Shown here in pieces: positions 33,840 to 43,464 of a stretch of DNA of 64,000 bases (within the stretch, counting starts at the first letter, position 1; every line of letters starts with the position of its first letter). The stretch is from Mycolicibacterium sp. YH-1 (GTDB lineage: Bacteria > Actinomycetota > Actinomycetes > Mycobacteriales > Mycobacteriaceae), in assembly GCF_022557175.1 (NCBI RefSeq), contig NZ_CP092915.1, positions 5,332,001 through 5,396,000 of the forward strand, in the 5' to 3' direction. The notes beneath the pieces are model-generated. The model was not told the DNA's origin. It did no database searches and was given only the letters and a program-made list of their open reading frames with translations. Both the position numbers and the translations under genes were made by a program.

Positions 33840-35873
33840 ATGGCTGGCATGCGCTATGTCGTTACCGGCGGTACCGGGTTTATTGGTCGCCGGGTCGTGT
33901 CCCGAATTCTGTCCCGCTCCGAGGACGCCCAGGTGTGGGTGCTGGTGCGGCGAGAGTCCCTCGAGCGATTCGAGCGACTCGCACAGTCCTGGGGTGAGCG
34001 GGTAAAACCGCTGGTCGGGGACCTGACTGCGGATGGCCTCGGGCTCAACGATGAGGCGCTGGGTGAGCTGGGCGCCGTCGACCACGTCGTGCACTGCGCG
34101 GCGATCTATGACATCACCGCCGACGACGCCACCCAGCGAGCCGCCAATGTCGACGGCACCCGCGCGGTGATCGACCTGGCCGTACGGCTGGACGCGACGC
34201 TGCACCACGTCTCGTCGATCGCGGTGGCGGGCACCTTTCCCGGGGAGTACACCGAGGAGGACTTCGACGTCGCCCAGGACCTCCCGACGCCGTATCACCA
34301 GACCAAGTTCGAGGCGGAGTCGCTGGTGCGGTCGGCGCCGCGGCTGCGCTACCGCGTCTACCGTCCCGCCGTGGTGGTCGGGGACTCGCGCACCGGCGAG
34401 ATGGACAAGATCGACGGGCCTTACTACTTCTTTCCCATCCTGGCCAGGCTGGCCAAGCTGCCGTCGCTGACCCCGATCGTGCTGCCCGACACGGGCCGCA
34501 CCAACATCGTGCCGGTCGACTACGTCGCGGACGCGTTGGTCGAACTCGTGCACGCCGCCGGCCGCGACGGCCAGACGTTCCATCTCACCGCACCCAAGAC
34601 GACGGGCCTGCGTGGCATCTACCGCGGTATCGCCAAGGAGGCCGGACTGCCGCCGCTTCGTGGCTCGCTCCCCAGCGCCACGGCGACCCCATTCCTCAAG
34701 GTCGGCGGCCGGGTCAAGATCGTGCGCAATATGGTGGCCACTCAGCTGGGCATCCCGGGCGAGATCCTCGACGTGGTCGATCTGGCACCGACGTTCACCG
34801 CCGATAACACCACAGAGGCGTTGCGCGGCACCGGAATCGAGGTCCCGCAGTTCTCGACGTATGCGCCGAGGCTGTGGCGGTACTGGGCGCAGCACCTCGA
34901 CCCCGACCGGGCGCGACGCGATGATCCGCGCGGGCCGCTGGTGGGCAAGCACGTCATCATCACCGGCGCGTCCAGCGGTATCGGGCGCGCGTCGGCGATC
35001 GCGATCGCCGAACGCGGGGCCACGGTCTTCGCGCTGGCCCGCAACGCGTCGGCACTCGACGACCTGGTCGCCGAGATCCGCCAAACCGGCGGCCAGGCAT
35101 ACGCATTCACCTGTGACGTCACCGACTCCGCGTCCGTCGAGCACACCGTCAAGGACATCCTCGGCCGGTTCGGGCACGTCGACTACCTCGTCAACAACGC
35201 GGGCCGGTCCATCCGCCGATCGGTGACCGCCTCCACCGACCGCCTGCACGACTACGAACGCGTGATGGCGGTCAACTACTTCGGGTCGGTGCGGATGGTG
35301 CTCGCCCTGCTGCCGCACTGGCAGGAGCGCCGATTCGGCCACGTGGTCAACGTGTCCAGTGCCGGAGTCCAGGCCAGCAGCCCCAAGTACAGCGCCTATG
35401 TGCCGACCAAGGCCGCGCTCGACGCGTTCGCCGATGTGGTTGGCACCGAGACGCTCTCGGAGCACATCACCTTCACCAGCATCCACATGCCGCTGGTCCG
35501 GACGCCGATGATCGCGCCCTCACGCCGGCTCAATCCCGTCCCGCCCATCACCGCCGAGCACGCCGCGGCGATGGTGGTGCGCGGCCTCGTCGAGAAGCCC
35601 ACGCGGATCGACACCCCGCTGGGCACCCTGGCCGACTTCGGCACCTACCTCACCCCGAAGCTGTCCCGACGGCTGCTGCATCAGCTGTATCTGGGGTACC
35701 CGGACTCCGCGGCGGCCAGGGGCGTCACGGCCGCCGACGGCAACGACACCGGGACGTCCGACCCCGCGCGCACGCGCCGGCCCAAGCCTCCGGCGCGCGT
35801 CGGCGGCGCGCACCTACGGGTACCGCGTCCGATCAAGCAGGCGGTCCGCCTGATCCCCGGCGTGCACTGGTAG
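33840..35873 (+). CDS. acrA1: Two-domain SDR: fatty acyl-CoA reductase-like (AcrA1 type)
   Basis: 677 residues with two Rossmann domains in one chain. Domain 1 (about 1-360) is an extended SDR of the male-sterility/acyl-CoA reductase type: YVVTGGTGFIGRRVVSRIL, VDHVVHCAAIYD, catalytic YHQTK. Domain 2 (about 370-620) is a classical SDR: VIITGASSGIGRASAIAIAE, YLVNNAGRS, YVPTK. This matches mycobacterial AcrA1 (Rv3391), reported to reduce acyl-CoA. ATG at 33840 with GAGGG upstream; GTG at 33810 and ATG at 33849 are other starts. The high G+C usage fits the conserved part of the chromosome. Confidence 0.85.
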   Translation: MAGMRYVVTGGTGFIGRRVVSRILSRSEDAQVWVLVRRESLERFERLAQSWGERVKPLVGDLTADGLGLNDEALGELGAVDHVVHCAAIYDITADDATQRAANVDGTRAVIDLAVRLDATLHHVSSIAVAGTFPGEYTEEDFDVAQDLPTPYHQTKFEAESLVRSAPRLRYRVYRPAVVVGDSRTGEMDKIDGPYYFFPILARLAKLPSLTPIVLPDTGRTNIVPVDYVADALVELVHAAGRDGQTFHLTAPKTTGLRGIYRGIAKEAGLPPLRGSLPSATATPFLKVGGRVKIVRNMVATQLGIPGEILDVVDLAPTFTADNTTEALRGTGIEVPQFSTYAPRLWRYWAQHLDPDRARRDDPRGPLVGKHVIITGASSGIGRASAIAIAERGATVFALARNASALDDLVAEIRQTGGQAYAFTCDVTDSASVEHTVKDILGRFGHVDYLVNNAGRSIRRSVTASTDRLHDYERVMAVNYFGSVRMVLALLPHWQERRFGHVVNVSSAGVQASSPKYSAYVPTKAALDAFADVVGTETLSEHITFTSIHMPLVRTPMIAPSRRLNPVPPITAEHAAAMVVRGLVEKPTRIDTPLGTLADFGTYLTPKLSRRLLHQLYLGYPDSAAARGVTAADGNDTGTSDPARTRRPKPPARVGGAHLRVPRPIKQAVRLIPGVHW

Positions 35874-35886
35874 CCGTTTCGGCCGT

Positions 35887-35923
35887 TGCGAGTGAGTGAT
35901 CTTTAGTGGTCACACGACTCGCA
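35887..35923. terminator. Hairpin between reductase and tnpB 3' ends
   Basis: TGCGAGT (35887-35893) pairs with ACTCGCA (35917-35923); the loop holds the tnpB stop codon. It may terminate the two convergent transcripts, or be part of the IS right end, where TnpB elements carry the structured guide RNA. Confidence 0.45.
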
Positions 35924-37289
35924 CCCCGTCTCGGGGTTGTTCGGCAGCCTTGCGGCTGCGTCCCTTCCGCGCTTCATCGCCACCTGCCCGGCTAGGCCGG
36001 GTCTTACGGTCGGCTCCACGCTTGACGGCGGCCCCAACTGGGCCGACGACGCTAGTGGTGTCCTCGTAGCGTGCGAGATTGATGGCGGCACAGTCATCAC
36101 GCTGATGCGATACAGAACAGGCCTCGCATTGCCAGTGTTCAGCCCATCCGATGTCCTGCACATGCTCGCAGGCATGGCAGGTTCTCGATGATGGAAACCA
36201 GCGGTCAGCAACGACCAGCTGCGACCCGTACCAGCCAGTCTTGTAGGACAGGTGGCGCCGCGGTGTGCCTAGCGCTGAGTCCGACAGGCCACGGCGACGT
36301 GCCCGAGCACCTGCTAGGCCCTTCTGCCGCAGCATTCCCGCAGCGTCCAAACCTTCAACAACGATCCGGCCGTGGGTTTTAGCCAACCGCGTTGTCAGGA
36401 CATGCAGGTGATGAGTGCGGACATCGTTGACCCGGCGGTGCAGCCGGGACAGTTCTGTAGTGCGTTCCATGTAACGTCGGGAACCTTTCACACAGCGGGA
36501 GCGCGCACGCGACACGCGCCGCAATCCGCGCAACGCCCTATCCAGCGGGCGCGGGTTCTCGACACGTTCGATCACCACACCGTCCGCGGTGGCCACGGTC
36601 GCCAAACGCCGCACACCCACATCAACCCCGACCCGCGATCCGGGTAACGCCACGTTGGGTTGCTGGGGACGTCTGACGAGCACCCGCACACTGGCATCCA
36701 GTCGAGTGCCATTGCGGCGCACCGAAATCGCCAGCACCCGCGCTCGCCCGGCACGGATGAGGCGTTCGATACCGCGGGTGTTCTCATGCGTGCGGACCGT
36801 CCCGATCACCGGCAGCGTGAGGTGCCTGCGGTCGGGTTCGACCCGCATCGCGCCGGTAGTGAAGCACACCCGGTCGGCGTCGCGGCCCCTCTTCTTGAAA
36901 CGTGGGAACCCGACCCGTTTCCCGGCACGCGTGCCTGCCCGGGAACTCTGCCAGTTCCAATAGGCGTCCACCGCGCCCGCAATACCGTCAGCGTAGGCTT
37001 CCTTCGAACACTCCGGCCACCACACCACACCGGTCTCGGCGTTCACACACAGGTCGCCCTTGACCGCGTTCCACCGCTTTCGCAGCACCGCAAGCGACGG
37101 CTTGGCCGTTCCAACACCAGTGGTGTGCCACGCCTCGATATCGGCTTTCAGGACGGCCACAGTCCAGTTGTGTGCCTTACGCCGCGCACCGAAATGCCTC
37201 GTCAACGACCGGGCTTGCTCCTCGGTCGGATCCAGCGTGAACCGGAACGCCTGCACACACCAGCCCGCGGGAACCTCAAAACGCGCCAT
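35910..37289 (-). CDS. tnpB: TnpB, RNA-guided nuclease of IS607/IS200 type
   Basis: 459 residues. RuvC-I Asp223 (GVDVGVRRLATVAT), RuvC-II Glu312 (GRIVVEGLDAAGM), zinc ribbon Cys371, Cys374, Cys388 and Cys391, and RuvC-III Asp398 (HQRDDCAAINLARYE) are all present, so nuclease function should be intact. N-terminal RNA-binding part begins QAFRFTLDPTEEQARSLTRH. A 45-residue basic tail (RKTRPSRAGGDEARKGRSRK) follows RuvC-III. ATG at 37289 lies within the end of the tnpA remnant. TnpB proteins are guided by an RNA from the element's 3' end and help keep the IS in place. Confidence 0.93.
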   Translation of the reverse strand: MARFEVPAGWCVQAFRFTLDPTEEQARSLTRHFGARRKAHNWTVAVLKADIEAWHTTGVGTAKPSLAVLRKRWNAVKGDLCVNAETGVVWWPECSKEAYADGIAGAVDAYWNWQSSRAGTRAGKRVGFPRFKKRGRDADRVCFTTGAMRVEPDRRHLTLPVIGTVRTHENTRGIERLIRAGRARVLAISVRRNGTRLDASVRVLVRRPQQPNVALPGSRVGVDVGVRRLATVATADGVVIERVENPRPLDRALRGLRRVSRARSRCVKGSRRYMERTTELSRLHRRVNDVRTHHLHVLTTRLAKTHGRIVVEGLDAAGMLRQKGLAGARARRRGLSDSALGTPRRHLSYKTGWYGSQLVVADRWFPSSRTCHACEHVQDIGWAEHWQCEACSVSHQRDDCAAINLARYEDTTSVVGPVGAAVKRGADRKTRPSRAGGDEARKGRSRKAAEQPRDGVRVV

Positions 37290-37767
37290 CAGGGCGCCTC
37301 GCAGTCAGCGCCAGCGCCAGCGGCGCCTGTGTCAGAATCTCCGTCATATCGCGCACCAGGTCGTCATCAACCTCAGCCGAGTCCACCACAACCAACTCTC
37401 GGACCTCCCCCGGCCAACGCGCCCTGAACGTATTCCGAGCCGAACCGGCAACCAGTCCCGGCGCTCCGCCACGATCCGGTGCGCCGACCGATCACGCAGC
37501 AACGCGAGGAACTTGCGGCGGTGCCCATTGCACGCAGACCCAACCTCGGTCACGACCTTGTCGACCGGGATCTGCTGGGCCGTAGCCCACGCAGACACCC
37601 GCGCATACACCGCAGTTCGCGAGCGCGATGCAGCTGGCAGACAGGTCGTCCACCAAAATCAACCGTCCCAACCTCCCCGCCGGCACCGGCAACAGCCCGG
37701 CGCGAAACCAGCGATATGCAGTCACTCGCGCAACACCGTTGCGCTCAGCCCACGCCGCCAGATTCAC
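37276..37767 (-). pseudogene. tnpA: Remnant of IS607-type serine recombinase tnpA
   Basis: Pieces of one protein lie in different frames. From the GTG at 37767: NLAAWAERNGVARVTAYRWF plus GRLILVD (MerR-like DNA-binding domain). In another frame: YARVSAWATAQQIPVDKV, TEVGSACNGHRRKFLALLRD (catalytic domain, missing about 15 residues after YARVS). Then, after two more shifts, FGSEYVQ and RELVVVDSAEVDDDLVRDMT, ending at the TGA at 37276. At least three frameshifts and one deletion, so it cannot make an active transposase. The catalytic Ser region survives as YARVS. Confidence 0.85.
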
Positions 37768-37845
37768 ACTTCCGTTCCTACAACACACCACCGACAACTA
37801 CCGGCCACTCAACCCGCAGCAGCTGGTAGCCCTATCGTTGGCGGC

Positions 37846-38883
37846 GTGAGCGCGCCCGTATTCGCCGACGTCGACACCGGTGTGGACGACGCGATGGCGC
37901 TCGCGTACCTGTTCGCCAGCGACGATGCCGACCTCATCGGGATCGCGTCAACGGCGGGAAACGTCCCCGTCGACGTGGTCTGCGCCAACAATCTCGGCCT
38001 TCTCGATCTCTGCGGTGTCAGCGGTGTCCCAGTGTCAAGGGGTTCCGACCGCCCGCTGGCGACACCGCTGCGCACCGCCGAGGACACCCACGGACCGTTG
38101 GGCCTCGGGTACGCCCGGCTTCCCGCAGGGGACGGGCGGCTGACCGACTACGACGCCGCGCAGGCCTGGGTGCGGGCCGCCCACGCGTATCCAGGCGAGT
38201 TGATCGGCCTGGTCACCGGACCGCTGACCAACCTGGCGCTGGCCCTGCGCGCCGAACCCCGCCTGCCCAGGCTGCTGCGACGGCTGGTGATCATGGGAGG
38301 CGCCTTCGACTACCGCGGTAACACCACACCGGTCGCCGAGTGGAATATCAGCGTCGACCCCGAGTCGGCCGCCGAGGTGTTCAACGTCTGGGGTGCGGCG
38401 TGGGGTCTGGAGATGCCGACGCACCTGCCGATCGTGTTGGGGCTCAACCTCACCGAGCACGCCGTGATGACACCGGCGATCCTGAGCCGGCTCGCGGCCG
38501 CGGCCGGTTCCGCGACCGCGCCGATGAGCGTGCTCGACGACCGCGGCACCCTGTCGGCTGCCGCCAACCCGTTGATCCGCGTGCTCGAGGACGCCATGCG
38601 GTTCTACTTCGAGTTCCACTTCGACCAGGGCGAGGGGTATCTCGCGCACCTTCATGATCCGCTCGCCGCGGCGGTGGCTCTCGACCCTGACCTGGTGCGC
38701 TGCCGCCAGACCACCATCGATGTGGAGCTGGCGGGCAGGCTCACTCGCGCCATGACCGTGGTCGACTGGCGCGGACACTGGGGCCGACAGCCCAACGCCC
38801 ACGTCGGCGTCAGCGTGGACCCGGACGCGTTCTTCGACCGGTTCATCGCCCGCGTGGGGCCCTTCGCCGCCGGCCTGTCCTGA
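37846..38883 (+). CDS. iunH: Inosine-uridine preferring nucleoside hydrolase
   Basis: 345 residues. The calcium-binding signature FADVDTGVDDAMAL (DxDxxxDD) is at the N terminus, followed by GIASTAGNVPVDVVCANNLG, VTGPLTNLALALR, VIMGGAFDYRGNTTPVAEWN and HLHDPLAAAVALDP with the C-terminal catalytic/metal residues. It cleaves the N-glycosidic bond of nucleosides for purine/pyrimidine salvage. A GTG at 37846 gives the correct N terminus; upstream in-frame sequence runs into the IS. Probably orthologous to Rv3393. It converges with imuB (7-bp gap). Confidence 0.92.
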   Translation: MSAPVFADVDTGVDDAMALAYLFASDDADLIGIASTAGNVPVDVVCANNLGLLDLCGVSGVPVSRGSDRPLATPLRTAEDTHGPLGLGYARLPAGDGRLTDYDAAQAWVRAAHAYPGELIGLVTGPLTNLALALRAEPRLPRLLRRLVIMGGAFDYRGNTTPVAEWNISVDPESAAEVFNVWGAAWGLEMPTHLPIVLGLNLTEHAVMTPAILSRLAAAAGSATAPMSVLDDRGTLSAAANPLIRVLEDAMRFYFEFHFDQGEGYLAHLHDPLAAAVALDPDLVRCRQTTIDVELAGRLTRAMTVVDWRGHWGRQPNAHVGVSVDPDAFFDRFIARVGPFAAGLS

Positions 38884-38890
38884 CGGCACC

Positions 38891-40495
38891 TCACTCGTAC
38901 ACCCCCTCCAGATACCACCTCCTCTGCCGGTAGCACAGCAGCATCGCGCGGCCGACGGTGTCGTTCCGGTTCTCGAGCAGCACCTGCACGCGAGCCGTGC
39001 GCCCCTTCCCCTGAGCCGACGACTCCTCCGGATTCCCTGACTCCCACCACCTTTCGTCAACGAGCCACGGTCCGGCCCACCAGCTCAGGCTCTCGGATCT
39101 GCCGTCCTCGGTCAGGCGCGCCGGAACCGCGGAGAGCAGTCCCCGGGTGGTCACCCGTACCGGGGCGCCCTCGACGTCGAGCAGTTCCACCGGATCGTCG
39201 AGCAGCACGGTGGGCGATGGGTCGGGTAGCCGACCGGGCCAGGGCTGTGTCGGGTCGGCCCGGGGCACCGGCTCATCTCCCAACGGGGTGAACGTGATGC
39301 GTTCGGCGGGCCCGCGACCACCGCTGAGCACCGGCACCCGAACCGCATCTGGCCCGAGCAGACCCTGGACCCGCACCAGGGCACGCCGAGCACGCAGCCT
39401 GTCGTCATCACCGGAGGACCCCCACAGCGGCAGCTGCAGCGCCGCCGCCGACACCACCTCCACCGGATGCAGCCTCAGCAGGATCACCGGCGCTGTCGGC
39501 CGGTCCTCCCGGCGACGGTTCAGCCACCCGTCCAGCTGCCAGCGCACACGATCGGCGGTGGCATCCTCGGTCAACGGTTCGGCACATCGCCAAACCCGTT
39601 GCAGCTCCTCACCATTTTCGGTCACAGCCTGGATGGCCAGCCGGGTGCAACCGATCCCCGCGGCCTCGAGACTGCGATGCAGTTCGGCGGCCAGTGACCG
39701 ACCGGCGAATGCCGCCGCGTCCACCCGGTCCACCGGCGGATCGCAGTTGCGCACGGCGTCGAGATCCGGTGGTGGTTCCCGGCCGGAGGGTCCACGGGTC
39801 GGCTCACCACGTGCGAACCGGTGCGCGCTCACCGCGTCCGCACCGAACCGGGACGCCACGTCCGTGCGTGACAGCGCGGCGAACTGGCCGACGGTCCGGA
39901 TGCCCATCCGCCACAGCAGATCCGCCAAATCCTCCCGACCGGGCGCGGCCAGGCTTGGCTCGGCGGCCAGTTGCCGGATGGACAGCGGGGACAGGAACCG
40001 GGCGTCACCCCCCGGCTCGACGATCCGGCCGGCACGCGCGGCGAACACCGCGGTGGACAGGTGATCGGCGATGCCGACCTGGCACTCCACACCCGCCGCG
40101 GCCACGGCGTCGACGAGGCGCTCGGCGGCGGCCTGCTCGGACCCGAAGTAGCGGGCCGCCCCGCGCACCGACAACACCAACAGTCCGGGCCGCAGCACCT
40201 CGGCACGGGGCACCACATCGTCGACGGCGGCCGTCACACCCTCGAAGTGGCGGGCGTCCCGAGCCGGATCGGCCGCGGTGACGTGCAATTGAGGGCAGCG
40301 CGCCTGGGCCTCCCGACGCCGCAGACCCCGCCGCACCCCCGCCGCACGTGCGGCTGCCGAGCAGGCCACGACGCGATTGGCCAGTGTCACCGCGGCCGGG
40401 GCGGTGGCAGACAGACCCGCCGCCGCCGCTGCCGCCACGGTGGGCCAGTCCATACACCAGATGGCCAGCACCCGAGCGTGAGCCACGTCAACCAC
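38891..40495 (-). CDS. imuB: ImuB, inactive Y-family polymerase of the mycobacterial mutasome
   Basis: 534 residues. Y-family polymerase fold, but the acidic catalytic motifs are lost: the first reads [10 protein letters not shown] and the usual SIDE reads [14 protein letters not shown] at 354-358 is the beta-clamp-binding motif, required to bring ImuA' and DnaE2 to stalled forks. The long C-terminal region is involved in partner contacts. GTG start; overlaps the imuA' stop by 8 bp. Damage-induced with imuA' from the LexA box at 41233. DnaE2 is encoded outside the window. Confidence 0.94.
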   Translation of the reverse strand: MVDVAHARVLAIWCMDWPTVAAAAAAGLSATAPAAVTLANRVVACSAAARAAGVRRGLRRREAQARCPQLHVTAADPARDARHFEGVTAAVDDVVPRAEVLRPGLLVLSVRGAARYFGSEQAAAERLVDAVAAAGVECQVGIADHLSTAVFAARAGRIVEPGGDARFLSPLSIRQLAAEPSLAAPGREDLADLLWRMGIRTVGQFAALSRTDVASRFGADAVSAHRFARGEPTRGPSGREPPPDLDAVRNCDPPVDRVDAAAFAGRSLAAELHRSLEAAGIGCTRLAIQAVTENGEELQRVWRCAEPLTEDATADRVRWQLDGWLNRRREDRPTAPVILLRLHPVEVVSAAALQLPLWGSSGDDDRLRARRALVRVQGLLGPDAVRVPVLSGGRGPAERITFTPLGDEPVPRADPTQPWPGRLPDPSPTVLLDDPVELLDVEGAPVRVTTRGLLSAVPARLTEDGRSESLSWWAGPWLVDERWWESGNPEESSAQGKGRTARVQVLLENRNDTVGRAMLLCYRQRRWYLEGVYE

Positions 40496-41195
40496 CCACT
40501 GCGCGAATGGGGTCGCTTGCCCTACCGCGACCTCGCATCGCCAACCTCACCGCGCTGATCCGCCCACATCCGGGCACCGGTGGCCCCGGCCCCGCACCCG
40601 TCACCTCGTATCCGCAGACCCTGGCCTCCAACCGCGCCGACGCACCCGGCCAGTCGCCCCCGGTCACCAACAGGGTGCATTCCCGCTGCCGGGCCCGTGC
40701 CGTGACCGCCCGGGCCCGGCTGGGCGACACCGATCGCCCACCCAGGCTCAGCACCACCAGGTCCAGGCCGTCCATCAGAACCGCGGCCACCTCGACCGGG
40801 TCGGGACCGGGATCTGGGATCACCGCGAGCCTGCTCAGATCCGCACCCATCTCGACCGCCGCCAACAGTCCGACGTCGGGCAGCCCGACGATGGCCACGT
40901 GATCACCCGCCGCCGTGACGGTGGCCACCATGCTCAGCATCAGCGACCGAGCGCCCGTCAGCACCGCCACCGCCCCGCGTGGCAATGCCCCTGGGAGCAG
41001 ATCGGCCAGCGAATCCGGGACCGGCAGCAAACTTTCCGAGGCGGGAAGGAGGGCACCCGCCGGTGCCGGGGTACGCTGTGCCGATCCGGCCGGAGCGGCC
41101 CCCTTCCCGGACATCGCCGCCATCTTCCGGCGAAGGTGTTCTACCTGCTCAGCGCGGCTCGACCGGCGTTCCTCCAGGCTCGCGGCACTCGTCAC
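40488..41195 (-). CDS. imuA': ImuA', RecA-like partner of ImuB
   Basis: 235 residues. N-terminal basic helix ([20 protein letters not shown]), then a RecA-like core without a Walker A motif ([60 protein letters not shown]). This matches ImuA' (Rv3395c), needed for DNA-damage-induced mutagenesis. GTG start at 41195, 37 bp downstream of a perfect LexA box; cotranscribed with imuB. Probably a scaffold protein and not an ATPase. Confidence 0.92.
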   Translation of the reverse strand: MTSAASLEERRSSRAEQVEHLRRKMAAMSGKGAAPAGSAQRTPAPAGALLPASESLLPVPDSLADLLPGALPRGAVAVLTGARSLMLSMVATVTAAGDHVAIVGLPDVGLLAAVEMGADLSRLAVIPDPGPDPVEVAAVLMDGLDLVVLSLGGRSVSPSRARAVTARARQRECTLLVTGGDWPGASARLEARVCGYEVTGAGPGPPVPGCGRISAVRLAMRGRGRASDPIRAVGG

Positions 41196-41504
41196 AGAAG
41201 CACCTCCCGCACCATCCTGAACAGATCTTTAATCGAACATGTGTTCGATGATCTGAGTAAACACTCGCCCTCCGACAATCGTCAAGCGGATCGGAGCGCC
41301 GATACGCCGCGTGGGTGACCAACATCGCTGGTGAGGCCATGCGTAATGACTGTGCGCCGATATGAGTGGTGAGCTAAAGTCAAGATCGCCAGAACCCGCT
41401 TCGGGATGGGGCTGGTGTACGGGCCCCGACACGGACCGTGCTGAGCCGCGCAAGCGGTTCGCCGAAGACTCGTGTTCGAACTCGGGGATAGTTAGGACTC
41501 ACAC
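41196..41504. other. Divergent intergenic region imuA' / small lipoprotein
   Basis: 309 bp. Besides the LexA box (41233-41248), it must contain the rightward promoter for the lipoprotein. Short G+C-rich hairpins occur around 41394-41460 but none is distinctive. No gene seen. Confidence 0.5.
41233..41248. promoter_or_regulatory. LexA (SOS) box
   Basis: TCGAACATGTGTTCGA, an exact match to the mycobacterial consensus TCGAAC-N4-GTTCGA, centred 45 bp upstream of the imuA' start. It predicts repression of imuA'-imuB by LexA and induction by DNA damage. Confidence 0.95.
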
Positions 41505-41759
41505 ATGAAGTCGAATCGTCTGGCTCGTCGCATCGCGGCAGCTGTCGGCGGTACCGCCATCGTTGCCATGGTCGGCTTTACCGCCGCCTGCGGTACCGAA
41601 AAGGAGCAGGCCCCCGAAACGACCACGACGACCACGACTCCGTCGTCGGCACCGTCGTTGTCACCCACGGAGAAGTCAATCAACCCCACGGGCGGCAACC
41701 TGTTCACGCCTCCGGTCAAGGCGCCTCCTGCGCCGACGGCCATTCCTGGCGACAACTGA
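41505..41759 (+). CDS. Small secreted lipoprotein (Rv3395A-like)
   Basis: 84 residues. Lipoprotein signal: basic start MKSNRLARRI, hydrophobic stretch, lipobox FTAAC (Cys29), so it is probably lipid-anchored to the cell membrane outer face. The mature part is a disordered Thr/Ser/Pro-rich linker (PETTTTTTTPSSAPSLSP) and ends NLFTPPVKAPPAPTAIPGDN. Position between imuA' and the guaA side matches the small membrane protein Rv3395A of M. tuberculosis. Function unknown. Confidence 0.8.
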   Translation: MKSNRLARRIAAAVGGTAIVAMVGFTAACGTEKEQAPETTTTTTTPSSAPSLSPTEKSINPTGGNLFTPPVKAPPAPTAIPGDN

Positions 41760-41817
41760 TCTGGCGCGGCCTCGGGAGCCACACCGGCTTCCGAGGCACC
41801 GCTAGCGCAATACCGCG

Positions 41818-43464
41818 ATGGTTCGGCAGCCGTTACCGACCATGACGACACCCCCCAACCGACGGGTCAGACCCGCGCGGTGGTTGTTCGTTGCCGTCGC
41901 CGCGGCAGCTCTCCTGGTCACATCGGACATTCGGCCGTCGCCGAGCCCCGATACCGCAGGCAGGATCGACGGACCGTTCGCGTCACTGCTGGCCGCCTCG
42001 ACCGATCTCGGTCCCGCCCGCGGTGACCACGTCCAGCTGACGGCTGCCCTGCGTGACCGCACCCGACCGGTGACGTTGATCGAATGGGCACGGGCACAAG
42101 GGCTCTCGGCACGCTGGCGACTCGGCGACAACTGGGCGATCATCGAGGGCGCCCCGGCAGCGGTGTCGGAGTCCCTCGACGTCGAGGTGCACGACTACCG
42201 CGGCAAACGCGGCCAGGAGTTCTACGCCTCTCCGCAGCAACCCCGCGTGCCGGCCGCCCTGGCCGGCGACGTCACCGAGCTGGGCCGGATCCTCAGCTAC
42301 ACGCCTCACCGGATGTCGCGACCGGACAACTTCCCCCTCGACGTACCGGATCGCGGGCTGAGCCCGACCGACCTGCTCAACACCTACAACGCGGACGACT
42401 TGGCGCGAGCCGGCTTCACCGGCAAGGGCCAGACGATCGTCATCTTCGCGTTCGACGGGTTCGACCAAGCCGACCTCGACACCTTCTCCACCAAGTACGG
42501 GCTCCCCCAGTTCACTCCCGAGGTCGTGGGCGGATCGCCCGGCAAGCCGCGTGGTGAGTTGACCATGGATCTCGAAGTGGCACATGCCATTGCACCCGAT
42601 GCGACGAAGGTCGTGGTCAACGCCCGGCCCACGGTCGAGGGCGAGGGCGGCTATCAGAGGGTCGGTCAGATGTTGGAGGACACCGACCGCCAGTTCCCCG
42701 GCGCGGTCTGGAGTTTCTCGATCGGCTGGGGCTGCGACAAGCTGCTGACCGCCGCCGATCTGGCACCCGTGCGTTCAGCACTTGCCGCGGCCCACGAGAA
42801 CGGCACAAGCGCGTTCAACGCCAGTGGCGATCTGGCCGGGCTGGAGTGCAAGGGCGGCGATGACTGGGACTCACCGCCGGGCACACAAGACATCGGCCTG
42901 GACTCGGTGGCGTCACTGCCCGAGATGACCAGCGTCGGTGGCACCACGCTGTCCACCGACGCCGACGGCGGCTGGCTTGCCGAACAGGCCTGGTTCGATG
43001 TGCCGCTGTCCCAGGGCACCGGCGGTGGGGTGTCGACGCTCTTCGAGGTTCCGCCCTGGCAGCGAGGTTTCACCGAACAGGTTGCACCCGAACGGAACAC
43101 CGGCAAACGGATGACCCCGGACATCTCCGCCGTCGCCGATCCGTTCACCGGGGTGAAGATCGTCCTCAATCAGCAGGACGTGGTCGGAGGTGGCACCTCC
43201 CAGTCGGCCCCCATCTGGGCCGGGTTGGCCGCCGTGATGAACCAGTACCTGCTCGCCAACGGCGGCGATCTGATCGGCGACTTCAACCCGCTGCTCTACC
43301 GGATCGCCCAGGGCGCACAGCTTCCCGCGTTTCGCGACGTGACCCTCGGCGGTAATGCCGTTGACACGGCGGGGCCGGGCTATGACCTCGTCAGCGGTCT
43401 GGGCACACCTGACGTAGACAATCTGGTTCGCAACATCCTCATTCTGCAGAAGGTGACGCGATGA
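41818..43464 (+). CDS. Sedolisin-type serine-carboxyl peptidase (S53), exported
   Basis: 548 residues. Signal/anchor helix at 22-36 (WLFVAVAAAALLVTS), pro-kumamolisin-like prodomain to about 175, then the subtilisin-fold catalytic domain: Glu247 and Asp251 (GELTMDLEVAH), oxyanion Asp338 (NASGDLAG) and nucleophile Ser461 (GGGTSQSAP), the complete S53 set. The C-terminal calcium loop is seen in DVTLGGN ... GYDLVSGLGTPD. S53 enzymes work at acid pH and self-activate. Its stop overlaps the start of the zinc-ribbon membrane protein (ATGA), so the three genes 41818-45409 form one operon. Confidence 0.92.
   Translation: MVRQPLPTMTTPPNRRVRPARWLFVAVAAAALLVTSDIRPSPSPDTAGRIDGPFASLLAASTDLGPARGDHVQLTAALRDRTRPVTLIEWARAQGLSARWRLGDNWAIIEGAPAAVSESLDVEVHDYRGKRGQEFYASPQQPRVPAALAGDVTELGRILSYTPHRMSRPDNFPLDVPDRGLSPTDLLNTYNADDLARAGFTGKGQTIVIFAFDGFDQADLDTFSTKYGLPQFTPEVVGGSPGKPRGELTMDLEVAHAIAPDATKVVVNARPTVEGEGGYQRVGQMLEDTDRQFPGAVWSFSIGWGCDKLLTAADLAPVRSALAAAHENGTSAFNASGDLAGLECKGGDDWDSPPGTQDIGLDSVASLPEMTSVGGTTLSTDADGGWLAEQAWFDVPLSQGTGGGVSTLFEVPPWQRGFTEQVAPERNTGKRMTPDISAVADPFTGVKIVLNQQDVVGGGTSQSAPIWAGLAAVMNQYLLANGGDLIGDFNPLLYRIAQGAQLPAFRDVTLGGNAVDTAGPGYDLVSGLGTPDVDNLVRNILILQKVTR

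Larger units (their letters stand above)
35874..37845 (-). mobile_element. IS607-family insertion sequence (ends not defined)
   Basis: A leftward unit of broken tnpA (serine recombinase) overlapping intact tnpB, the gene order of IS607-type elements. IS607 elements have no terminal inverted repeats and make no clear target duplication, so the true ends cannot be fixed here; the coordinates given are simply the space between the reductase and the nucleoside hydrolase. In M. tuberculosis the same slot, from memory, holds cmaA1. Confidence 0.75.

Noticed and set aside
33771..35486. 571-codon leftward frame opposite the reductase
   Set aside because: Asp/Gly/Arg/Val-rich shadow of the two-domain SDR, which carries all expected motifs.
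41470..41480. GTTCGAAC-like palindrome as a second LexA box
   Set aside because: Lacks the 4-bp spacer between half sites that LexA needs.
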